Shown in pieces: positions 11,755 to 21,406 of a stretch of 64,000 bases of DNA. Position numbers and translations under genes: made by a program. The DNA is from Prescottella sp. R16 (GTDB lineage Bacteria > Actinomycetota > Actinomycetes > Mycobacteriales > Mycobacteriaceae): the NCBI RefSeq assembly GCF_030656875.1, contig NZ_CP130943.1, positions 1-64,000 of the forward strand, written 5' to 3'. The notes beneath the pieces were generated by a model. That model was given only the letters and a program-made list of their open reading frames with translations. It made no database searches and was not told where the DNA came from. Every line of letters begins with the position of its first letter. Position 1 is the stretch's first letter.

Positions 11755-14439
11755 ATGACCGAAACAACACCGCCTGCCCGCAGGCCGTGGAACCTCGAAG
11801 GCTGGGGAGTGCGGTGGAAGATCACCGCGGCCGTCGCGATCCCCCTGACCGTCGCGATGGTGCTCGGCGGGCTGCGCGTGCAGAGCGAACTCGCCAACGC
11901 CGTGCACTACGGACGGGCCGCCGACCAGGTCGCGGACGTGCCCGCCATCGTCAAGATGGGCACCGATTTCGGTCTTGCGTCCGCCGGCTACTCGGTGAAC
12001 ACCCTGATGCCCGAGGACCTCGAAGGGCTCGCCGGCTCGATCGACGCAGTCCGGGACGTCGTGGCCGACTCCGCGTTGCCGTCCGACGTCGTCGACCGGT
12101 TGCGCACCTCGCTCACCACCATCGAAGGCGTACAGCAGGAAATGGTGACCGGGGCCCCGCCGCGCGCCGACCTGGCCGACCAGACCACGGCGATCCGACA
12201 GGACCTGACCGAACTCCTCGACGACATCGTCGGCCCGATCGAGGATCCGGCCGTCATCGCCGCGCACACCCACCTGATCGACGCCTGGTCGGCGCAGCGC
12301 CGCCTCGCGGACCAGGTCACCGGCGCGATGGCACTCCTCGCGAACCCGAATGCATCGATGACCGACGTGCTCACCGCGTCCGGCGCGGAACTCGCGGTGA
12401 TCGACTCGCTGATCCGATCGTTCCCGGCCGCGGCCGGGCAGCTCGACACCCTGCGCCAGGCGGTGCACGCCCGGCTCGACATGTTCGACGCCGCCCGCGG
12501 CGGCCCCCTGCCGCTGCTCGGACTGCGGGCGTCGCTGGTCGAGAGCGTCGAAACCTACAGCGCGCTCGTCGCGGAGGCGTCGGACGCCATCTCCGCCACC
12601 GTCACCGCCCGCGCCGAGGAAACCCGGTCCGCCGCGATCCGCGACGCGCTACTCGTCCTCGTCACCCTGCTCGCGGCACTCGTCCTCGCGCTGCTCGTCT
12701 CCCGGTCGCTGATCGGACCGATCCGCCGGCTCCGGCTGGGGGCGCTGCGGGTGGCGCGTGAGGATCTGCCCGACGCGATCGACCGGGTCATGGACGGCGA
12801 TCTGGACGCGGTCACCCGGTTCGAGCCGGTACCCGTGTACACCACCGAGGAGATCGGGCAGCTGGCCCGCGCCGTCGACGACATCCACGGTCAGGCCCTC
12901 CGCCTCGCCGGTGAGCAGGCCGACCTGCGTCTGCAGATCGGGGACATGTTCGAGACCCTCGCCCGCCGCTCGAAGTCGCTCGTCGACCAGCAGCTCGGGC
13001 TGATCGAGAACCTGGAGTTCGAGGAGAAGGACCCGAAACGGCTCGAGAGCCTGTTCAAACTCGACCACCTCGCCGCCCGCATGCGCCGCAACGGCGACAA
13101 CCTGCTGATCCTGTCCGGGCACCGCGTCCACCGCGCCCACTCCGCGCCGGTCCAGCTCGGCGACACCGTGCGCGCCGCGATGTCCGAGGTGGAGGACTAT
13201 CGGCGGGTGCAGGTCGGCTCCACCCCGAACGGGGCCCTGAGCGGCACCGTCGCCGCCGACGTCGTGCATCTGGTCGCCGAACTGCTCGACAACGCACTGC
13301 AGGCGTCCCCGCCGGACAGCAAGGTGCGCATCGCGTTCGCCCGGGCCGTCGACGGTGGTGTGCTGATCGAGATCTCCGACAGCGGAATCGGTGTTCCCCC
13401 GGATCGTCTCGCGGCGATCAACGAACGGCTCGGCGCAGGTGGCGAGGTGAGCCCGGAGACCGCCCGCCACATGGGTCTGTTCGTCGTCAGCCGGCTCGCC
13501 GCCCGGCACGGGCTCACCGTCCGGCTCCGGCGGACCCACGACACCCGGTCGAATCCGGGGATCACCGCGAGCGTCCACCTTCCCGACACCCTGCTGGTCT
13601 CGCCGCTCGAGATGGTGCACACCGGCCCGTTGCCGCGGATGGACACCGACGGGATGCCGGTGGTGACGGTCGTCCCGTCCGGTGCGATGCCGCAGCTGGT
13701 CACGACCCCGGCACCGGCCGCCCCGGAATCCGCCCCGTCGCCGGCCGGCACCCTGCCGCAGCGGACACTCGGCGGGACGGCGGGGCTACCGCAGCGGACA
13801 CCCGGCGCGACGAGCCTCGCCCGCATGCAGGACGCCCCCGCCCCGGGCCCCGTGCCCTCGGCGCCGCCGACCCCACAGCCACAGCAGCCGGTCGCACCGT
13901 CGTTGCCGGCGCTGTCGACAGCGGCCTCTCCGGCCCCCGCGGCCGATGCCGTCGACCCGGGCGACGACTCGCCGCCGGCCCGCCGACACCGGTACCGCAG
14001 CAACGCCGCGAAGACCGCATCGTTCTTCGGTGCCCGCCCGAATACGAGCACCGTCAGGGACGACACGGACGCCGTGCCCGGCGGCACCCCGATCTTCTCC
14101 GACATGGTCACGGACTGGCTCACCGATCCGACCGAGGCGGAGGACATCGGCAGATTCGAGTGGGTGTCGGCCGGCGACGAGGGCTGGGCCGCCGCGCACC
14201 GGGTGAGCGAGACCCCGGTCGAGGACCGGACCGAGTCGGGGCTGCCGCAGCGCCGGCCGGGGCATCGGCTGGTGCCCGGCGGCGTCGACACGGGCTCCGG
14301 CGGCCACGGGCCGACGACACGTCCACGGCTCCGGGACCCCGAAGCCGTCCGTGAGAACCTGAGCCGCCACCAAAAGGGAACGCGGTTGGGTCGTGCAGCG
14401 AGCGCGGCCGAACGCACCAGTATCGGAGGAGACAGATGA
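11755..14439 (+). CDS. Conservon sensor histidine kinase (CvnA-like) with nitrate-sensing-type domain
   Basis: This 894-residue membrane protein is the first gene of a conservon (cvn operon) as described in Streptomyces. It has a first membrane segment at about 22-40, a long extracytoplasmic helical sensor region of the NIT type (about 50-295), a second membrane segment at about 300-320, a HAMP-like linker, and a GHKL ATPase domain with ELLDNALQA and the DSGIGVPPD motif (about 500-620). The last 270 residues are a Pro/Ala-rich disordered tail. The dimerisation helix contains [10 protein letters not shown] rather than a classical H-box, so kinase activity is uncertain. The stop overlaps the start of the roadblock gene. 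Confidence 0.85.
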   Translation: MTETTPPARRPWNLEGWGVRWKITAAVAIPLTVAMVLGGLRVQSELANAVHYGRAADQVADVPAIVKMGTDFGLASAGYSVNTLMPEDLEGLAGSIDAVRDVVADSALPSDVVDRLRTSLTTIEGVQQEMVTGAPPRADLADQTTAIRQDLTELLDDIVGPIEDPAVIAAHTHLIDAWSAQRRLADQVTGAMALLANPNASMTDVLTASGAELAVIDSLIRSFPAAAGQLDTLRQAVHARLDMFDAARGGPLPLLGLRASLVESVETYSALVAEASDAISATVTARAEETRSAAIRDALLVLVTLLAALVLALLVSRSLIGPIRRLRLGALRVAREDLPDAIDRVMDGDLDAVTRFEPVPVYTTEEIGQLARAVDDIHGQALRLAGEQADLRLQIGDMFETLARRSKSLVDQQLGLIENLEFEEKDPKRLESLFKLDHLAARMRRNGDNLLILSGHRVHRAHSAPVQLGDTVRAAMSEVEDYRRVQVGSTPNGALSGTVAADVVHLVAELLDNALQASPPDSKVRIAFARAVDGGVLIEISDSGIGVPPDRLAAINERLGAGGEVSPETARHMGLFVVSRLAARHGLTVRLRRTHDTRSNPGITASVHLPDTLLVSPLEMVHTGPLPRMDTDGMPVVTVVPSGAMPQLVTTPAPAAPESAPSPAGTLPQRTLGGTAGLPQRTPGATSLARMQDAPAPGPVPSAPPTPQPQQPVAPSLPALSTAASPAPAADAVDPGDDSPPARRHRYRSNAAKTASFFGARPNTSTVRDDTDAVPGGTPIFSDMVTDWLTDPTEAEDIGRFEWVSAGDEGWAAAHRVSETPVEDRTESGLPQRRPGHRLVPGGVDTGSGGHGPTTRPRLRDPEAVRENLSRHQKGTRLGRAASAAERTSIGGDR

Positions 14440-14876
14440 GCACCGACCGGGGAATCGTGCCGGACACCGATCAGGGCTCCCGTGACGGGCACCCGCTGGA
14501 CTGGCTGGTGTCGAACTTCGCCAGGGAGGTCGCGGGCGTCTCGCACGCCGTCCTGGTGTCCGCGGACGGCCTGCTCATGGCGAGCAGTGCGCACCTCCCG
14601 ATCGATCGCGCGGAGCAGCTCGCCGCGGTCACGTCCGGGCTCGCCAGCCTGTCCGCCGGCGTCTCGAGCATCTTCGACGGGGGCGGTGTCCTGCAGTCGG
14701 TTGTCGAGATGCAGCGCGGCTATCTGCTGTTGATGAGCGTCGGCGACGGATCGCACCTGGCCACGCTGACGTCGTCGTCGTGCGACATCGGGCAGGTCGG
14801 CTACGAGATGGCGTTGCTCGTCGAGCGGGTCGGCAGTTCGGTGCAGGCCACGCCGCGCGCGACCCTCGGGTCCTGA
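14436..14876 (+). CDS. Roadblock/LC7 domain protein (CvnB-like)
   Basis: A 146-residue protein with a roadblock/LC7 fold (about 20-125): [29 protein letters not shown] and [17 protein letters not shown]. Roadblock proteins bind and regulate small GTPases; in conservons this is the second component, forming a membrane-associated complex with the kinase, DUF742 protein and GTPase. ATG 14436 overlaps the kinase stop (ATGA), preceded by GGAGGAGAC. The family call is secure; the signal sensed is unknown. Confidence 0.88.
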   Translation: MSTDRGIVPDTDQGSRDGHPLDWLVSNFAREVAGVSHAVLVSADGLLMASSAHLPIDRAEQLAAVTSGLASLSAGVSSIFDGGGVLQSVVEMQRGYLLLMSVGDGSHLATLTSSSCDIGQVGYEMALLVERVGSSVQATPRATLGS

Positions 14877-14889
14877 TCCGGGCGGGGCG

Positions 14890-15264
14890 ATGAACGACGA
14901 GTACGACAACGTGAGCGGTCGCGGACCGAGCCTGGTCCGCCCGTACTCCTTCACCTCGGGCCGGACGAAACCGGCGGTGGAACTGGCCTTGGAGGCCCTG
15001 ATCCAGGCGTTGCCGCTCTCGGACCGTCAGCTGCCGGAGCTCGGTGACGTCGAGGCGACGATCGTCGCACTGTGTGCGCAGTCGCCGTCGGTGGCCGAGA
15101 TCGCCGCCCGGGTGGGGGTACCGATCGGCGTGGCCCGGGTGCTCGTCGCCGACCTCGTCGAATCCGGTCATCTGCGGATTCTGGCAACCCTGCAGGACGA
15201 CGCGAGCGACAGTGAACGTCGCGAACTTATCGAAAGGGTCCTCGGTGGACTACGCAACCTCTAG
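14890..15264 (+). CDS. DUF742 protein (CvnC-like)
   Basis: A 124-residue DUF742 protein, the third conservon component. The sequence begins with the family hallmark LVRPYSFTSGRT and contains a winged-helix-like segment with EIAARVGVPIGVARVLVADL (about 72-92). In Streptomyces conservons the DUF742 protein takes part in the complex with the GTPase. It starts 13 bases after the roadblock gene and its end overlaps the GTPase gene by 20 bases, so the four genes are one transcription unit. Confidence 0.88.
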   Translation: MNDEYDNVSGRGPSLVRPYSFTSGRTKPAVELALEALIQALPLSDRQLPELGDVEATIVALCAQSPSVAEIAARVGVPIGVARVLVADLVESGHLRILATLQDDASDSERRELIERVLGGLRNL

Positions 15265-15832
15265 TGGCCGGCACCCCCGGGTGACCTCGACCAAGATCGT
15301 CATCGCGGGTGGGTTCGGGGTCGGCAAGACCACGCTGGTCGGGGCGGTGTCCGAGATCGTGCCGTTGCGGACCGAGGCGCTGGTCACCAACGCGTCCGAC
15401 GGTGTGGACAGTCTCACTGCCACCCCGCAGAAGGCCACCACGACGGTCGCGATGGATTTCGGCCGGATCAGCCTGGCCCCGGATCTGGTGCTGTACCTGT
15501 TCGGTACGCCGGGGCAGCAACGGTTCTGGTTCATGTGGGACGACCTGATCCGCGGCGCCATCGGTGCGATCGTGCTGATCGACACCCGCAGGCTGGACGA
15601 GTCGTTCGCCGCCGTCGACTACTTCGAGGCGCAGGGCCTGCCGTTCGTGGTCGCGGTCAACGAGTTCGACGATGCGCCGCGCTATCCGCTCGAGGAGATC
15701 CGGCAGGCGCTGGCGGTACCCGCGCACGTGCCGATCCTGTCGATCGACGCCCGCGTGCAGGAGTCCGCGAAGACGGCACTGGTCGCGATCACCGAGTACG
15801 CACTCACCCGGCTCGATCAGCCGGTGGGATAG
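15245..15832 (+). CDS. Conservon GTP-binding protein (CvnD-like)
   Basis: A 195-residue small GTPase of the conservon family. It shows the P-loop GGFGVGKTT (about 20-28), a TTTVAMDFG switch region, a LFGTPGQQRFW G3 region and VAVNEFDD in place of the canonical NKxD, a deviation common in this family. The GTG at 15245 lies inside the end of the DUF742 gene; the open frame reaches further upstream but only this start gives the family N-terminus. With the three preceding genes it should form a GTPase-regulated membrane signalling complex. Confidence 0.88.
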   Translation: MDYATSSGRHPRVTSTKIVIAGGFGVGKTTLVGAVSEIVPLRTEALVTNASDGVDSLTATPQKATTTVAMDFGRISLAPDLVLYLFGTPGQQRFWFMWDDLIRGAIGAIVLIDTRRLDESFAAVDYFEAQGLPFVVAVNEFDDAPRYPLEEIRQALAVPAHVPILSIDARVQESAKTALVAITEYALTRLDQPVG

Positions 15833-16015
15833 CACCTACTGCCCGGCCCGCCCGGAGAGCGGGTCCGCGGCGAGTGCTGCGGGATCTGGCTGACCTGCAC
15901 CTATAGACTTGACGGGTTGTGTGTGCCCGGCATCGGCGCCGCCGAACTCCGATGCTCCGCACGCCCGGGGTCCGCAGGCTCTACCAGGACCGTTTGTCGA
16001 GAAGAAGAGGAGCCG

Positions 16016-18535
16016 ATGACCGACACCACGTTGCCCCCCGAGGAACCCACGCACGACCGGATCGAACCGGTCGACATCCAGCAGGAGATGCAGTCCAGCT
16101 ACATCGATTACGCGATGAGTGTGATCGTGGGCCGTGCGCTACCGGATGTGCGCGACGGCCTCAAGCCCGTCCACCGGCGCGTGCTGTACGCGATGTACGA
16201 CAACGGTTACCGCCCGGACCGCGGCTACGTGAAGTCCGCGCGCCCGGTCGCCGACACGATGGGTAACTACCACCCGCACGGTGACAGTTCCATCTACGAC
16301 ACCCTCGTGCGCATGGCGCAGCCGTGGTCGCTGCGTTACCCGCTGGTCGACGGCCAGGGCAACTTCGGTTCCCGCGGCAACGACGGCGCCGCCGCGATGC
16401 GGTACACCGAGTGCCGGATGACGCCGCTCGCGATGGAGATGGTGCGCGAGATCGACCACGACACAGTCGATTTCGTTCCCAACTACGACGGCAAGACGCA
16501 GGAGCCGACGGTGCTGCCGTCGCGTATCCCGAACCTGCTCGTCAACGGCTCCGGCGGTATCGCCGTCGGTATGGCCACCAACATTCCGCCGCACAACCTG
16601 CGGGAGGTCGCCGAGGCCGTCTACTGGGCGCTCGACAACCACGAGGCCGACGAGGAAGCCACCCTCGAGGCCGTCATGGACCGGGTCAAGGGTCCGGATT
16701 TCCCGACCGCCGGCCTGATCGTCGGTGGCCAGGGCATCCAGGACGCCTACCGCACCGGCCGCGGCTCGGTCCGCATGCGCGGCGTCGTCGAGATCGAGGA
16801 ATCCGATCGCGGTGCCACCCAGATCGTCATCACCGAGCTGCCTTACCAGGTCAACCCGGACAACCTGATCACCTCGATCGCCGAGCAGGTGCGCGACGGC
16901 AAGATCGCCGGCATCTCCAAGATCGAGGACCAGTCGTCCGACCGTGTGGGCATGCGCATCGTCGTCGTCGTCAAGCGGGACGCCGTCGCGAAGGTGGTGC
17001 TCAACAACCTCTACAAGCACTCGCAGCTGCAGACGTCGTTCGGTGCGAACATGCTGTCCATCGTCGACGGTGTGCCGCGCACGCTGCGCCTGGACCAGAT
17101 GATCCGCCTGTACACGGCGCACCAGCTCGAGGTCATCGTCCGGCGCACGAAGTACCTGCTGCGCAAGGCGGAGGAACGGGCCCACATCCTGCGCGGCCTG
17201 GTCAAGGCGCTCGACGCGCTCGACGAGGTCATCGCCCTCATCCGGGCGTCGCAGACCGTCGACGTCGCCCGCACCGGGCTGATGCAGCTCCTCGAGGTCG
17301 ACGAGATCCAGGCGCAGGCCATCCTCGACATGCAGCTGCGGCGGCTCGCCGCCCTCGAACGGCAGAAGATCGTCGACCAGCTCGCCGAGATCGAACGCGA
17401 AATCGCTGATTACAAGGACATTCTCGCGAAGCCCGAGCGGCAGCGCGCGATCGTCAAGGACGAGCTCGCCGAGATCGTCGAGAAGTACGGAGACGACCGT
17501 CGCACCCGCATCGTCGCGGCCGACGGCGACGTCACCGACGAGGACCTCATCGCCCGCGAGGACGTGGTCGTCACGATCACCGAGACCGGCTACGCCAAGC
17601 GCACCCGCACCGACCTGTACCGGTCGCAGAAGCGGGGCGGCAAGGGTGTCAAGGGCGCCGAGCTCAAGCAGGAAGACATCGTCAAGAACTTCTTCGTCTG
17701 CTCGACGCACGACTGGCTGCTGTTCTTCACCACCAAGGGCCGCGTCTACCGGGCCAAGGCGTACGAGCTGCCCGAGGCCAACCGGGCCGCCCGCGGCCAG
17801 CACGTGGCGAACCTGCTGGCGTTCCAGCCGGAGGAGAAGATCCAGAGCATCATCCACATCAAGTCGTACGAGGACGCGCCGTACCTGGTGCTCGCGACCC
17901 GCAACGGCCTGGTGAAGAAGTCGCGGCTCGCCGACTTCGACTCCAACCGCAGCGGCGGCATCGTCGCCATCAACCTGCGCGGCGAGGACGAACTGGTCGG
18001 TGCGGTGCTGTGCTCCGCCGACGACGACCTGCTGCTGGTCTCCGCGAAGGGGCAGTCGATCCGATTCGCTGCCACCGACGAGGCGCTGCGCCCCATGGGC
18101 CGCGCGACGTCCGGCGTCCAGGGCATGCGGTTCAACCAGGACGACGAACTGCTGTCCCTCAACGTCGTTCGCGACGACACCTACCTGCTCGTCGCCACGT
18201 CCGGGGGCTACGCCAAGCGCACCCCCATCGAGGACTACGTGGCGCAGGGACGAGGCGGCAAGGGCGTTCTCACCATCCAGTACGACCCGAAACGTGGCAC
18301 CCTGGTCGGTGCGGTCATCGTCGACGTCGAGGACGAGCTGTACGCGATCACGTCGAGCGGCGGCGTCATCCGCACCGCGGCCAAGCAGGTCCGCAAGGCC
18401 GGCCGGCAGACGAAGGGCGTGCGCTTGATGAACCTCGGGGACGGCGACACGCTGCTCGCGATCGCACGCAATGCCGACGAGCCCGAGGACACTGCAGATG
18501 CCGAGGATACGTCCGATGGAGCGAAGGAGTCGTAG
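16016..18535 (+). CDS. gyrA: DNA gyrase subunit A
   Basis: GyrA cuts and rejoins DNA in the gyrase tetramer. The 839-residue protein has the winged-helix core with catalytic Tyr130 ([11 protein letters not shown]), the quinolone-resistance region GDSSIYDT with Ser91 and Asp95 (a residue pattern associated with susceptibility), a coiled-coil tower, and a C-terminal beta-pinwheel with the GyrA box QKRGGKG. ATG 16016 follows GAAGAGGAG; the frame is open further upstream but without similarity. The TAG stop directly abuts the TTG start of the next gene. Confidence 0.97.
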   Translation: MTDTTLPPEEPTHDRIEPVDIQQEMQSSYIDYAMSVIVGRALPDVRDGLKPVHRRVLYAMYDNGYRPDRGYVKSARPVADTMGNYHPHGDSSIYDTLVRMAQPWSLRYPLVDGQGNFGSRGNDGAAAMRYTECRMTPLAMEMVREIDHDTVDFVPNYDGKTQEPTVLPSRIPNLLVNGSGGIAVGMATNIPPHNLREVAEAVYWALDNHEADEEATLEAVMDRVKGPDFPTAGLIVGGQGIQDAYRTGRGSVRMRGVVEIEESDRGATQIVITELPYQVNPDNLITSIAEQVRDGKIAGISKIEDQSSDRVGMRIVVVVKRDAVAKVVLNNLYKHSQLQTSFGANMLSIVDGVPRTLRLDQMIRLYTAHQLEVIVRRTKYLLRKAEERAHILRGLVKALDALDEVIALIRASQTVDVARTGLMQLLEVDEIQAQAILDMQLRRLAALERQKIVDQLAEIEREIADYKDILAKPERQRAIVKDELAEIVEKYGDDRRTRIVAADGDVTDEDLIAREDVVVTITETGYAKRTRTDLYRSQKRGGKGVKGAELKQEDIVKNFFVCSTHDWLLFFTTKGRVYRAKAYELPEANRAARGQHVANLLAFQPEEKIQSIIHIKSYEDAPYLVLATRNGLVKKSRLADFDSNRSGGIVAINLRGEDELVGAVLCSADDDLLLVSAKGQSIRFAATDEALRPMGRATSGVQGMRFNQDDELLSLNVVRDDTYLLVATSGGYAKRTPIEDYVAQGRGGKGVLTIQYDPKRGTLVGAVIVDVEDELYAITSSGGVIRTAAKQVRKAGRQTKGVRLMNLGDGDTLLAIARNADEPEDTADAEDTSDGAKES

Positions 18536-19681
18536 TTGAGCACTCCCCGAAAGCCCGGCGAGCAGGGGGACGGCGCCACCCGCGTCGAGCCCGCCGAATC
18601 GGCGCCCGAGGCAGCCACCTCGAAGAAACCGGCTCCGAAGGCGGACGAGCCGAAGAAACCGGCTCCGAAGGCCGACGAGCCGAAGAAACCGGCTCCGAAG
18701 GCCGACGAGCCGAAGCAGACGACCCCGGAGACCGGCAAGCCCGCAGCGGGGACACCGGTCGACGGCGAGCCGGCTCCGGACACGTCACCGCAGCAGCGGC
18801 CGGTCCAGACGCCGCCGTGGCAGCGGGGACAGCAGCAGCGATCCGCCCAGAACTCGGCGACTCCGCAGGTCCGGAAGCCGGTGGCTCCGCCGGCCCCGGC
18901 GAAGACGGGCCCGGAGAAGGCGGACCCGAAGCCGCCCGGGCGTGAATCGGCGTCCACCCCGCCGTCCCGTCCGGTCGTCACCGGTACCGCGGCGCCCAAG
19001 CAGGGCAAGCCGGTCGTCACCGGGACAGCGGCACCGAAACCGGCCGGTACCGGGACGGCGGCCCCCCAGCAGGGCAAGCCCGTCGTCACCGGGGCGGCCG
19101 CACCCGAGCATGGCGGCAGGCCCGTCGTGACGGGCACGGCGGCCCCGGGGGCACGGTCGAAGGCCGCGGCCATCGACGGCCCGACCCGCAGCATCGCCCG
19201 CCCCGATCTGGCGAAGGACATGCCGGATCTGTCGGAGGTCAAGCATCCGAGCACCGCCCCGGCTCCGGGCGGTGCCCGGAAAGCGGCCGCGTCGGCGCTC
19301 GCCGTGCCGGCCCCGGTCGCGGGTGAGGGGCTGCGGGCGACGGTGCAGTTGCGTCGCATCGACCCGTGGTCGGCGCTCAAGGTGTCGCTGGTGATCTCGG
19401 TGGCGCTGTTCTTCGTGTGGATGGTTGCGGTCGGTCTCCTGTACGTCGTGCTCGACGGCATGGGCGTGTGGGATCGGCTCAACAATGCGTTCACCGAGAT
19501 CATCACCGATTCGAGTACCGGTGGACTGGTGTCGTCCGGTCAGGTGTTCGGCTACTCGGCGCTGATCGGATTGATGAACGTGGTGCTCTTCACCGCGCTC
19601 GCCACCATCGGGTCGTTCATCTACAACCTGTGTTCCGATCTGGTCGGCGGCGTGCAGGTCACGCTGGCAGACCCGGACTGA
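18536..19681 (+). CDS. DUF3566 membrane protein
   Basis: A 381-residue protein whose first 260 residues are Pro/Ala/Lys-rich and repetitive, followed by a DUF3566 domain with [12 protein letters not shown] and two membrane segments (about 280-305 and 337-362), and ending VQVTLADPD. Homologues (Rv0007 in M. tuberculosis) always follow gyrA; the function is unknown. The start is TTG 18536, immediately after the gyrA stop, with AGGAG at 18526-18530 inside gyrA. The N-terminal part carries three exact-length 30-bp tandem repeats and further VVTGTAAP repeats. Confidence 0.85.
   Translation: MSTPRKPGEQGDGATRVEPAESAPEAATSKKPAPKADEPKKPAPKADEPKKPAPKADEPKQTTPETGKPAAGTPVDGEPAPDTSPQQRPVQTPPWQRGQQQRSAQNSATPQVRKPVAPPAPAKTGPEKADPKPPGRESASTPPSRPVVTGTAAPKQGKPVVTGTAAPKPAGTGTAAPQQGKPVVTGAAAPEHGGRPVVTGTAAPGARSKAAAIDGPTRSIARPDLAKDMPDLSEVKHPSTAPAPGGARKAAASALAVPAPVAGEGLRATVQLRRIDPWSALKVSLVISVALFFVWMVAVGLLYVVLDGMGVWDRLNNAFTEIITDSSTGGLVSSGQVFGYSALIGLMNVVLFTALATIGSFIYNLCSDLVGGVQVTLADPD
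18621..18710 (+). repeat. Three 30-bp tandem repeats in the DUF3566 gene
   Basis: Three consecutive 30-base units, the second and third identical and the first differing by one base, encode three copies of the decapeptide [11 protein letters not shown] short fourth fragment follows. The repeats keep the frame, so copy-number change would only lengthen or shorten the linker. Confidence 0.9.
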
Positions 19682-19756
19682 CCAGCAGAAACAGTGCCTC
19701 GCCGGGGTCGTTTTGGTATCCGGCACTCCGGTGAGGTACTGTTCTGCCTGGTTCGA

Positions 19757-19830
19757 GGGCCTATAGCTCAGGCGGTTAGAGCGCTTCGCTGATAACGAAG
19801 AGGTCGGAGGTTCAAGTCCTCCTAGGCCCA
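19757..19830 (+). tRNA. ileT: tRNA-Ile (GAT)
   Basis: The cloverleaf is complete: acceptor stem GGGCCTA/TAGGCCC with discriminator A, D-arm, anticodon stem TTCGC/GCGAA-type with loop CTGATAA giving anticodon GAT, and TTCAAGT T-loop. The CCA end is not encoded. A TACTGT -10-like element is at 19737-19742. Confidence 0.97.
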
Positions 19831-19859
19831 CTCCACGTGCCGACGAAGGAGTCGCCACC

Positions 19860-19970
19860 ATGAAGGTTGTCCTGATTGCAGGTGCCGGAGTGCTGGTTGC
19901 TCTCGGAATCACCACGCTGCTACGTAATCGTCGTGGCCGGGAAGTCTGGCACGAGGTCACAAATCACTGA
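19860..19970 (+). CDS. DLW-39-type small membrane peptide
   Basis: A 36-codon gene between the two tRNA genes. It starts at ATG 19860 with GAAGGAG at 19845-19851 and encodes a hydrophobic segment (residues 3-20, VVLIAGAGVLVALGITTLL) followed by a basic, then acidic tail ending in EVWHEVTNH. Small DLW-39 family proteins occur at exactly this place in actinobacteria. The family-naming motif DLW is represented here by EVW, so this is a diverged member. Function is unknown. Confidence 0.75.
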   Translation: MKVVLIAGAGVLVALGITTLLRNRRGREVWHEVTNH

Positions 19971-19994
19971 CACCCTCACGGGCGCAGTGCAGAC

Positions 19995-20067
19995 GGGGCC
20001 TTAGCTCAGTTGGTAGAGCGCTGCCTTTGCAAGGCAGATGTCAGGAGTTCGAATCTCCTAGGCTCCA
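19995..20067 (+). tRNA. alaT: tRNA-Ala (TGC)
   Basis: The 73-base cloverleaf has acceptor stem GGGGCCT/AGGCTCC (one G-U) with discriminator A, anticodon stem CTGCC/GGCAG with loop TTTGCAA giving anticodon TGC, and T-loop TTCGAAT. The CCA end is not encoded. An intrinsic terminator follows seven bases later. Confidence 0.97.
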
Positions 20068-20073
20068 CACAAG

Positions 20074-20110
20074 AAAGACGCCATCCCGGTCGGGACGGCG
20101 TCTTTTTCGT
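20074..20110 (+). terminator. Intrinsic terminator after tRNA-Ala
   Basis: A 15-bp stem with one mismatch (20074-20088 with 20091-20105) is followed by a run of T, a classical rho-independent terminator. It may also serve the opposing gene that ends at 20145. Confidence 0.88.
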
Positions 20111-20144
20111 ATGTCGGCGACCGGAGACCGGCGACGCCGACGGC

Positions 20145-20519
20145 TCAGAGCTGGACCATGTCCTCGGGCCCCCACACGGCGCGCATGCTGACGATCTTGC
20201 CGGTGTCGTCGAACTCCATGACGTCGATGGGGGTGATCTCGCTGATGTTGCCGTCGAACTTCGTGCTGATCCGGAAGTGGAAGGCCGCCGTGTTTCCGGC
20301 GATACGCAGCGTCAGGAGCTCGGCTTCCTGCTCGAGCGGTTCGATGATCGCGTAGAACTCGCGGATCGACTCGCGGGTGGTGCGCACCGGGGTGCCGACG
20401 GGGTCTTCGACGGTGGCGCCGTCGGCGTACAGCGCGAGCACGTCGTCGGCGGTGCCGGAGGCGACGGCCTTGATGTAGCTCTCGACGGTGCTGCGGATGC
20501 TTTCGGGGGACGCGGCCAT
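20145..20519 (-). CDS. Ketosteroid isomerase-like protein (SnoaL/NTF2 fold)
   Basis: The 124-residue protein resembles delta5-3-ketosteroid isomerases along its whole length. All three catalytic residues of that family are at the expected places: Tyr15 (ESYIKAV), Asp39 (ATVEDPVG) and Asp99 (TPIDVMEF); IREFYA and VSMRAVWG are also shared. It would shift the double bond of 3-oxo-delta5 steroids to delta4. ATG 20519 follows GAGGAGC. A KstR-like site lies 26 bases upstream. Other NTF2-fold enzymes use similar residues, so steroid specificity is likely but not proven. Confidence 0.82.
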   Translation of the reverse strand: MAASPESIRSTVESYIKAVASGTADDVLALYADGATVEDPVGTPVRTTRESIREFYAIIEPLEQEAELLTLRIAGNTAAFHFRISTKFDGNISEITPIDVMEFDDTGKIVSMRAVWGPEDMVQL

Positions 20520-20544
20520 GATGCTCCTCGGGGACGGGCTCGGG

Positions 20545-20558
20545 TAGAACGTGTTTCG
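20545..20558. promoter_or_regulatory. Possible KstR-type operator
   Basis: TAGAACGTGTTTCG fits seven of the eight fixed positions of the published steroid-regulator (KstR) motif TnnAACnnGTTnnA, failing only at the last base. It lies 26 bases upstream of the ketosteroid-isomerase-like gene. One site by itself can occur by chance. Confidence 0.4.
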
Positions 20559-20690
20559 GTCGCGAGCGTAGCGGAGGGGCCTTCCGAAGCGGCTGAATTC
20601 GGACACGAGTGTCGTCGCCTCGGCTTTTGTACTGGAGTTCAATCCGGAGAAACCGGTACACGAACGTCCGTTTGACGGTCCAATGGTGCT

Positions 20691-21380
20691 GTGAATGTAG
20701 GCGAATTGGTGCATCGGCCGTTCCGGGCTGCGTCCCGTGGGCTCGTGTCGGCATGGCAGCGGGCCGGTGCCGCCGTGTACGACCCGATGCTGGCCGACAC
20801 CGAACGGCGCGGCATGGCGCAGCGCCGACTGCGTCTGCTCGCGGACGCGCACGGCGTCGTCGTCGAGATCGGTGCGGGCACCGGACTGAATCTGCCGCAC
20901 TACCCGTCCGGTGCGGTGTCCTCGCTGGTGCTGACGGAACCGGTGCCGGCGATGGCGTCGCACCTGCGGGCCAAGGTTCGGGCGTCGAGACCGGACGCCG
21001 AGGTCGTCGAGACCACGGGTGACCGGTTGCCCGCGGCGACGGGCACCGTCGACACCGTCGTCGGCACCCTCGTGCTGTGCACGGTCCCCGATCCGGATGC
21101 GGTGCTCGCCGAGATCGCCCGGGTGCTGCGGCCCGGGGGACAGTTCCTGTTCTGTGAGCACGTTCGTTCCGACGATCCGGCGGCGGCCCGGTGGCAGGAC
21201 CGGCTCGCCGGACCGTGGGCGGTGTTCGGTCAGGGCTGCCGATGCAATCGCCGTACGCTGTCGGCGATCGAGCGGACGTTCGGACACGTCGAAGCCGATC
21301 GGGGTACATGGCAGGGGATGCCCACCGTGGTCCGCCCACTCGTGACGGGGCGGGCCACACACGCACACGAGGCCCGATAA
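20691..21380 (+). CDS. Class I SAM-dependent methyltransferase
   Basis: The 229-residue protein has a class I methyltransferase fold: SAM-binding motif I VVEIGAGTGLNL (about 57-68), acidic residue at the end of strand 2 (TEPVP), and TVDTVVGTLVLCTVPDPDAVLAEIARVLRPGGQFLFCEH, which I cite only by its parts VLCTVPD and RVLRPGG. It resembles METTL7-type and phospholipid methyltransferases. The start is GTG 20691; no strong ribosome binding site is visible. It is divergent from the isomerase gene and 26 bases ahead of a TetR gene. The substrate cannot be told from the sequence. Confidence 0.75.
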   Translation: MNVGELVHRPFRAASRGLVSAWQRAGAAVYDPMLADTERRGMAQRRLRLLADAHGVVVEIGAGTGLNLPHYPSGAVSSLVLTEPVPAMASHLRAKVRASRPDAEVVETTGDRLPAATGTVDTVVGTLVLCTVPDPDAVLAEIARVLRPGGQFLFCEHVRSDDPAAARWQDRLAGPWAVFGQGCRCNRRTLSAIERTFGHVEADRGTWQGMPTVVRPLVTGRATHAHEAR

Positions 21381-21406
21381 CGGGCCGTGGAACAGGGGGA
21401 ACACGA

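Noticed and set aside
14120..14467. Minus-strand frames over the Pro/Ala-rich tail of the conservon kinase
   Set aside because: Only low-complexity Arg/Pro-rich translations; the tail is in frame with an intact kinase and followed by its overlapping partner gene.
16139..17857. 572-codon open frame antisense to gyrA
   Set aside because: Same reason: gyrA on the other strand is certain over the full length and the antisense product has no recognisable domain.
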